Shown piece by piece: positions 34,393 through 38,064 of a stretch of DNA of 38,064 nt. The notes beneath the pieces are model-generated. The model worked only from the letters and a program-made list of their open reading frames with translations. It did not search any database and was not told where the DNA came from. The position numbers were made by a program, and so were the translations under genes. Position 1 is the stretch's first letter. Every line of letters starts with the position of its first letter. The stretch is from an uncultured Clostridia bacterium (lineage in GTDB: Bacteria; Bacillota; Clostridia; Lachnospirales; Lachnospiraceae): contig CAMFVG010000111.1 in NCBI GenBank assembly GCA_945992055.1, positions 1 to 38,064 of the forward strand. Reading direction: 5' to 3'.

Positions 34393-35214
34393 ATGAAACC
34401 AATAAAGAAAGTTGCATTATTACACAGTTTGTGTGGAGTCGGAAAGGCATCGCTGACAAATATGCTTCCAGTATTCAGTACAATGGGAGTAGAAGCATGT
34501 CCGATTCCAACGGTTCTTTTGTCTACACATACCGGAGGATATAGTTCACCTGCAAGACAAACGGTAAACGCAGAGTATATCCGTGCTTGTGCGAAACATT
34601 ACCGGGAAAATAGTGTGCAGTTTGATGCTATATTTATAGGATATTTGGGGAGTGTAGAAATGGTCTCTGCTGTCAGATATTTTGTGGAGCAATTTCCAAA
34701 AGCAGTTGTTCTTTTGGATCCGATTATGGGGGATCATGGTACTTTTTATTCACAGTTAGATGCAAATTACGTAGAAGCATTCAAAAAACTGTGTCCGTAT
34801 ATCAATGTGATTTTACCAAATGTGACGGAAGCAGGGTTTTTGACAGGTACACCTTACAAAGCGTTCTTTACGCAAAAAGAATTCAAAGGAATGTGTGAAA
34901 TAATGCATGAACAAGGAATTCAAACGGTTGTTATTACCAGTGCTTGTACGGAAAGTTTAACAAAAGGAATCGTTATTTCATCTGGAGAGAAGATGGAACT
35001 TATGGAAATTGATACAGAAGATGCAGAATATCACGGTACTGGAGATGTGTTTGCGGCTGTTACAATTTGTTCGTATTTACAAGGATACACTTGGAAAGAA
35101 AGTGTAAAAAGAGCACATCAATTTGTGAGGGAATGCATTCAAGAAACTATGCGTCATGATTACGACAAACGAGAAGGGTTACTGTTGGAAACAAAATTGT
35201 CGTTGCTCGTATAA
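34393..35214 (+). CDS. Pyridoxamine/pyridoxal kinase, ribokinase family
   Basis: A 273-residue ribokinase-like enzyme, expected to phosphorylate pyridoxamine or pyridoxal to the PLP precursor. Seen: LHSLCGVGKASLTNMLPVFS at the start, PTVLLSTHTGGYSS in the substrate region, LLDPIMGDHGTFY, and NVILPNVTEAGFLTG. The catalytic base is in YHGTGDVFAAV (GTGD). The layout matches the pyridoxamine kinase PdxY/PdxK group more than ThiD, but the ThiD-like possibility remains. It follows the flippase by 3 nt with GAGGAA, so the two are co-expressed. I see no mechanistic link between them. Confidence 0.85.
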   Translation: MKPIKKVALLHSLCGVGKASLTNMLPVFSTMGVEACPIPTVLLSTHTGGYSSPARQTVNAEYIRACAKHYRENSVQFDAIFIGYLGSVEMVSAVRYFVEQFPKAVVLLDPIMGDHGTFYSQLDANYVEAFKKLCPYINVILPNVTEAGFLTGTPYKAFFTQKEFKGMCEIMHEQGIQTVVITSACTESLTKGIVISSGEKMELMEIDTEDAEYHGTGDVFAAVTICSYLQGYTWKESVKRAHQFVRECIQETMRHDYDKREGLLLETKLSLLV

Positions 35215-35262
35215 ATGATAACAAAATAACCAATACTGTATAACAAAAAAGGAGCAATCTTT

Positions 35263-35595
35263 ATGAGAAGAAGATATGGTATTGGTTTTTTGGTTGCAAC
35301 GTTACTTGTTGTTTTGATATTAAGTATTGCCGATCGCAATAGCTATAGTCGCATACAGGAAGAATATGAACAGGAAGAAAAAACCAGAACGCAAGGAAAC
35401 GTAGAAACTTATTATTATATTAAAGAAAATGAAGGCTATGTTATTGTATACGAAGAAGATGAAAAGACTGTTTATGAGTATACGTCCATCCGTGTGGATG
35501 AGTTGCCTGAAAAAATGCAGGATGCAATTAAGAAAGGGATAAAAGTTGACTCTTTAGGTCAAATTTACGGATTCTTGGAAAATTATTCAAGCTAA
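35263..35595 (+). CDS. Small membrane-anchored protein, possible BofC C-terminal-like domain
   Basis: A 110-residue protein. Residues 1-22 (MRRRYGIGFLVATLLVVLIL) form an N-terminal membrane anchor or uncleaved signal. A short charged linker (EEYEQEEKTRT) follows. The extracytoplasmic part begins YYYIKENEGYVIVYEEDEK, then YEYTSIRVDELPEKMQDAIK and a final GQIYGFLENYSS. This pattern of a short beta hairpin followed by LP and LENY is recalled from clostridial proteins and from the C-terminal part of BofC, a sporulation checkpoint protein. The BofC link is tentative. The ATG follows AAAGGAG. It is 48 nt after pdxK and 65 nt before the DUF896 gene. Confidence 0.7.
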   Translation: MRRRYGIGFLVATLLVVLILSIADRNSYSRIQEEYEQEEKTRTQGNVETYYYIKENEGYVIVYEEDEKTVYEYTSIRVDELPEKMQDAIKKGIKVDSLGQIYGFLENYSS

Positions 35596-35660
35596 AAGCG
35601 GTAGACGAAGTGAGAGATATCGTGTAATATAAGAGAAGATTTTAGAAGGGACAAAAGAAC

Positions 35661-35882
35661 ATGACGGAAGAAAAGATCGGTAGAATTAATGAGTTATATC
35701 ACAAAGCAAAGACGGAAGGCCTTACAGAAGAGGAAAAACAAGAACAACAGGCTTTGAGAAAAGAGTTTATTAATGATTTTAAAAAGAATTTAAGAGGTCA
35801 GTTGGACAATATTTCCGTGCAGGAGGCAGATGGTACAATTACAAATTTAGGTGAGAAACATGGAATTAAAGAAGGACATTAG
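35661..35882 (+). CDS. DUF896 domain protein (YnzC/YneC-like)
   Basis: A 73-residue cytoplasmic protein of the DUF896 family. It reads IGRINELYHKAKTEGLTEEE, then RKEFINDFKKNLRGQLDNI, the hallmarks of this family, which forms a two-helix hairpin. The function is unknown; in B. subtilis the homolog ynzC neighbours the SOS gene group, but no lexA is seen here. The last 23 nt overlap the start of the formyl-THF cyclo-ligase gene, whose ribosome binding site lies inside this gene, implying coupled translation. Confidence 0.9.
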   Translation: MTEEKIGRINELYHKAKTEGLTEEEKQEQQALRKEFINDFKKNLRGQLDNISVQEADGTITNLGEKHGIKEGH

Positions 35883-36411
35883 AAAACGTGTCCTTGAGAT
35901 GAGAAGCCAAATGACGGTAGAAGAATGGGATGAGAAAAGCCACGCGATCTTTCAAAAAGTGGTGACACATCCTTTCTTTTTGCATGCAAATACTATCTAT
36001 TGCTATGTAAATTATAGAAATGAAGTAGAAACGCGTTCTATCATAGAATGGGCATGGAAGCAGCAGAAAGCGGTTGCTGTACCAAGAATAGAAGGAACTG
36101 AAATGAATTTTTATTATATTCAACAATTTTCGGATTTGCAGGAAGGATACTTCGGGATTCCGGAACCAGAGGCAATACGACCGGCTAAAGCAAAAAATCC
36201 GCTGGTCATTATGCCGGGTACTGTTTATGATAAAAATAGAAACCGTATTGGATATGGAAAAGGTTTTTATGATAAATTTCTTACAGAGCATTCCGGATGT
36301 TCTACGATAGCATTAGGTTTTGAAATACAGATTATGGATGAGATACCGACAGACGGACATGATATTCGTCCGGCAGTCTTAATTACAGAGGAGCATATAT
36401 ATGATAAATAA
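35860..36411 (+). CDS. 5-formyltetrahydrofolate cyclo-ligase
   Basis: ATP-dependent conversion of 5-formyl-THF to methenyl-THF, returning stored folate to the C1 pool used by Fhs and FolD encoded earlier in the window. I prefer the ATG at 35860 (183 residues), which follows TAGGTGAG at 7 nt; an in-frame GTG at 35851 would overlap that box. Landmarks: LKKDIRKRVLEMRSQM at the start, TIYCYVNYRNEVETRSII, VPRIEGTEMNFYYIQ, GIPEPE, and the C-terminal IGYGKGFYDKFL with the conserved ATP-binding glycines. It overlaps DUF896 upstream by 23 nt and DUF4250 downstream by 11 nt. Confidence 0.94.
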   Translation: MELKKDIRKRVLEMRSQMTVEEWDEKSHAIFQKVVTHPFFLHANTIYCYVNYRNEVETRSIIEWAWKQQKAVAVPRIEGTEMNFYYIQQFSDLQEGYFGIPEPEAIRPAKAKNPLVIMPGTVYDKNRNRIGYGKGFYDKFLTEHSGCSTIALGFEIQIMDEIPTDGHDIRPAVLITEEHIYDK

Positions 36412-36583
36412 GTTGCCAAAAGATCCAATGCTGTGTTTGAGTGTTGTAAATACAAAATTAAGAGATTCTTACAGCAATTTGGATGACTTATGTCAAGAGT
36501 TTGAAATTGAGAAAGAAACTTTGATTGAAAAATTAAAGCAGATTGATTACGAATACGATGCACATCAAAATCAATTTATTTAG
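36401..36583 (+). CDS. DUF4250 domain protein
   Basis: A 60-residue protein of the DUF4250 family: LPKDPMLCLSVVNTKLRDSY, then NLDDLCQEFEIEKETLIEKL. The pattern (PxDP start and a small helical bundle resembling a DNA-binding helix-turn-helix) is characteristic, but no function is known. The ATG at 36401 follows AGAGGAG and overlaps the end of the cyclo-ligase gene. MiaB follows after 14 nt, so it is almost certainly translated as part of this cluster. Confidence 0.85.
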   Translation: MINKLPKDPMLCLSVVNTKLRDSYSNLDDLCQEFEIEKETLIEKLKQIDYEYDAHQNQFI

Positions 36584-36597
36584 AAAGGTAAGATAAT

Positions 36598-38010
36598 ATG
36601 ACTAACATACCGGTACAAGAACCTGAGCGCCAGTATTACTACATAGAAAAAGCGAAAGAATATGTGCAGAAAGCTGCGAAAGAAGCGGGACGTCCATTGA
36701 CATTTTGTGTGACTACCTTTGGATGTCAAATGAATGCACGGGATTCCGAAAAATTGGTTGGTATTCTGGAAAAAATCGGATATCAAGAAGAGACGGTAGA
36801 AGAAAAAGCAGATTTTGTCATTTACAACACATGTACAGTGCGTGAAAATGCCAATATGCGTGTATATGGCCGTTTGGGACAACTTAAGCGCATGAAAAAG
36901 AAGAATCCGCATATGCTGATTGGGCTATGTGGTTGCATGATGCAAGAGCCACATGTGGTTGAAAAATTAAAAACCAGTTATAAGTTTGTGGACATCATTT
37001 TTGGCACTCATAATATTTATAAGTTTGCAGAATTAATTGTGACGAGATATGAATCACAAAGAATGGTGATTGATATATGGAAAGATACGGATAAAATTGT
37101 GGAGGACCTGCCAAGCGAGAGGAAGTTTGCTTTTAAATCCGGTGTTAATATTATGTTTGGTTGCAACAATTTTTGCAGTTACTGCATTGTGCCTTACGTG
37201 CGTGGCAGAGAGAGAAGCCGAAACCCGAAGGATATCATTCGTGAAATAGAAAGATTAGTTGCAGATGGCGTCGTAGAAGTGATGCTTTTGGGCCAAAATG
37301 TAAATTCATACGGAAAAAATTTAGAAGAACCAATGTCATTTGCACAACTTCTTGAGGAGATTGAGAAGATTGAAGGATTAGAACGAATTCGTTTCATGAC
37401 TTCGCATCCAAAAGATCTTTCGGATGATCTGATTGCAGTGATGAAAAAATCGAAAAAAATCTGTAAACATCTTCATCTTCCTGTGCAATCGGGAAGCACG
37501 GAGATTCTGAAAAAGATGAATCGTCGTTATACAAAGGAACAATATTTGGAATTGGTGCAGAAAATAAAAACTGCAGTTCCGGATATCTCATTAACAACAG
37601 ATATCATCGTTGGATTTCCGGGAGAGACGGAAGAAGATTTTTTGGAAACCATGGATGTGATAAAAAAAGTGCGTTATGACAGTGCGTTTACATTCATCTA
37701 TTCCAAACGTACGGGCACCCCTGCAGCAACTATGGAAAATCAAATTCCGGAGGATGTTGTAAAGGATAGATTTGACCGATTGCTAAAAGAAGTACAAGAT
37801 ATTTCGGCAGAAGTATGTGGTGTTCATGAGGGGACGGTTCAATCTGTGCTGGTGGAGTCTATCAATGACCATGATGATTCACTTGTTACCGGTAGAATGA
37901 GTAATAATCTTTTGGTGCATTTTCCGGGAAATGAGAACTTAATCGGAAAAATTGTAAATGTGCACTTGAAAGAATGTAAAGGATTCTATTATTTGGGTGA
38001 GATGGATTAA
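36598..38010 (+). CDS. miaB: tRNA-2-methylthio-N6-dimethylallyladenosine synthase MiaB
   Basis: Radical-SAM methylthiotransferase that adds the 2-methylthio group to i6A37 in tRNAs reading UNN codons. The 470-residue protein is complete. The N-terminal UPF0004 domain has TFGCQMNARDSEKLVG, NTCTVRENAN and GLCGCMMQEP, whose cysteines hold the auxiliary [4Fe-4S] cluster. The radical-SAM core has FGCNNFCSYCIVPYVRGRE (CxxxCxxC) and LLGQNVNSYG. The C-terminal TRAM domain (about 400-465) is present. The long N-terminal extension before the first cysteine and NARDSE are MiaB rather than MtaB features. The mutS-mutL genes that often follow would lie outside the window. Confidence 0.96.
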   Translation: MTNIPVQEPERQYYYIEKAKEYVQKAAKEAGRPLTFCVTTFGCQMNARDSEKLVGILEKIGYQEETVEEKADFVIYNTCTVRENANMRVYGRLGQLKRMKKKNPHMLIGLCGCMMQEPHVVEKLKTSYKFVDIIFGTHNIYKFAELIVTRYESQRMVIDIWKDTDKIVEDLPSERKFAFKSGVNIMFGCNNFCSYCIVPYVRGRERSRNPKDIIREIERLVADGVVEVMLLGQNVNSYGKNLEEPMSFAQLLEEIEKIEGLERIRFMTSHPKDLSDDLIAVMKKSKKICKHLHLPVQSGSTEILKKMNRRYTKEQYLELVQKIKTAVPDISLTTDIIVGFPGETEEDFLETMDVIKKVRYDSAFTFIYSKRTGTPAATMENQIPEDVVKDRFDRLLKEVQDISAEVCGVHEGTVQSVLVESINDHDDSLVTGRMSNNLLVHFPGNENLIGKIVNVHLKECKGFYYLGEMD

Positions 38011-38043
38011 ATTTCATATATATAATTTCAAATAACGTCCAAA

Positions 38044-38062
38044 CTATGTAATAAATACATAG
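38044..38062 (+). other. Small hairpin at the right edge after miaB
   Basis: Perfect 7-bp arms CTATGTA (38044-38050) and TACATAG (38056-38062) with a five-base loop, 33 nt beyond the miaB stop. The window ends two bases later, so whether a T-run follows cannot be seen. It may be a terminator or part of a longer element. Confidence 0.3.
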
Positions 38063-38064
38063 GG

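Noticed and set aside
1..38064. CRISPR array, tRNA or rRNA genes, IS elements, attachment sites
   Set aside because: Read through on both strands; no repeated spacer pattern, cloverleaf, rRNA stretch, transposase or integrase gene was recognised.

Overview
The window looks like an ordinary stretch of core chromosome from a low-GC, Gram-positive anaerobe of class Clostridia, most likely Lachnospiraceae or a close relative. The support is indirect: Firmicute-type genes (rex, an EndoA/MazF-type gene after alr, spoIIIE/ftsK beside a ClpP-like tepA, yqfC-yqfD, phoH-ybeY, DUF896, DUF4250), strong AGGAGG-type ribosome binding sites, and an anaerobic one-carbon and electron-bifurcation set (fhs, folD, nfnAB). 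The yqfC/yqfD pair suggests a spore former or a descendant of one. Genus cannot be fixed from the sequence alone. I see no rRNA, tRNA, CRISPR array, prophage, insertion sequence or obvious island.

Layout. (1) 1-913, minus strand: 5' part of an ABC-F ATPase gene cut by the left edge. It diverges from (2) rex-nnr-alr-mazF (1054-4878), which holds NADH sensing, NAD(P)HX repair, D-alanine synthesis and an MazF/EndoA RNase without an adjacent antitoxin. A 45-nt near-perfect hairpin separates rex from nnr. (3) yebC-metY (4970-6993), with its own promoter and a strong terminator. (4) tepA-ftsK-fhs-folD-nfnA-nfnB (7107-15145), closed by a strong terminator. The last four genes link formate/tetrahydrofolate C1 chemistry to ferredoxin-dependent NADPH supply. 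(5) zip-rlmH-DUF1648/PH protein-SDR-Dabb (15257-18543). (6) A monocistronic acyl-CoA/acid ligase (18661-20298), convergent with (7) capA on the minus strand (20334-21653); the two share a bidirectional terminator.

(8) A tandem glycine riboswitch (about 21803-21965) with a downstream terminator, controlling an alanine/glycine:cation symporter (22066-23487). (9) mscL with a C-terminal zinc ribbon. (10) A SAM methyltransferase, a YkgJ-type cysteine-cluster protein, a possible 15-codon ORF, a DEDDh exonuclease, a TetM/EF-G-like GTPase and pyrimidine-nucleoside phosphorylase (24075-29626). (11) yqfC-yqfD, then phoH-ybeY-flippase-pyridoxamine kinase (29703-35214). (12) A small membrane-anchored protein, then DUF896, 5-formyl-THF cyclo-ligase, DUF4250 and miaB (35263-38010) in a tight cluster.

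Recurring themes are nicotinamide-nucleotide and redox homeostasis (Rex, Nnr, NfnAB), folate one-carbon metabolism (Fhs, FolD, 5-FCL) and RNA/translation maintenance (ABC-F, MazF, YebC, RlmH, YbeY, PhoH, MiaB, the EF-G-like GTPase). I did not find a convincing new multigene system. The items most worth a second look are the riboswitch and its proposed antiterminator, the EF-G-like GTPase that lacks the tetracycline-protection tip motif, the orphan MazF, the zinc-ribbon MscL, the rex-nnr hairpin and the 15-codon coupled ORF.
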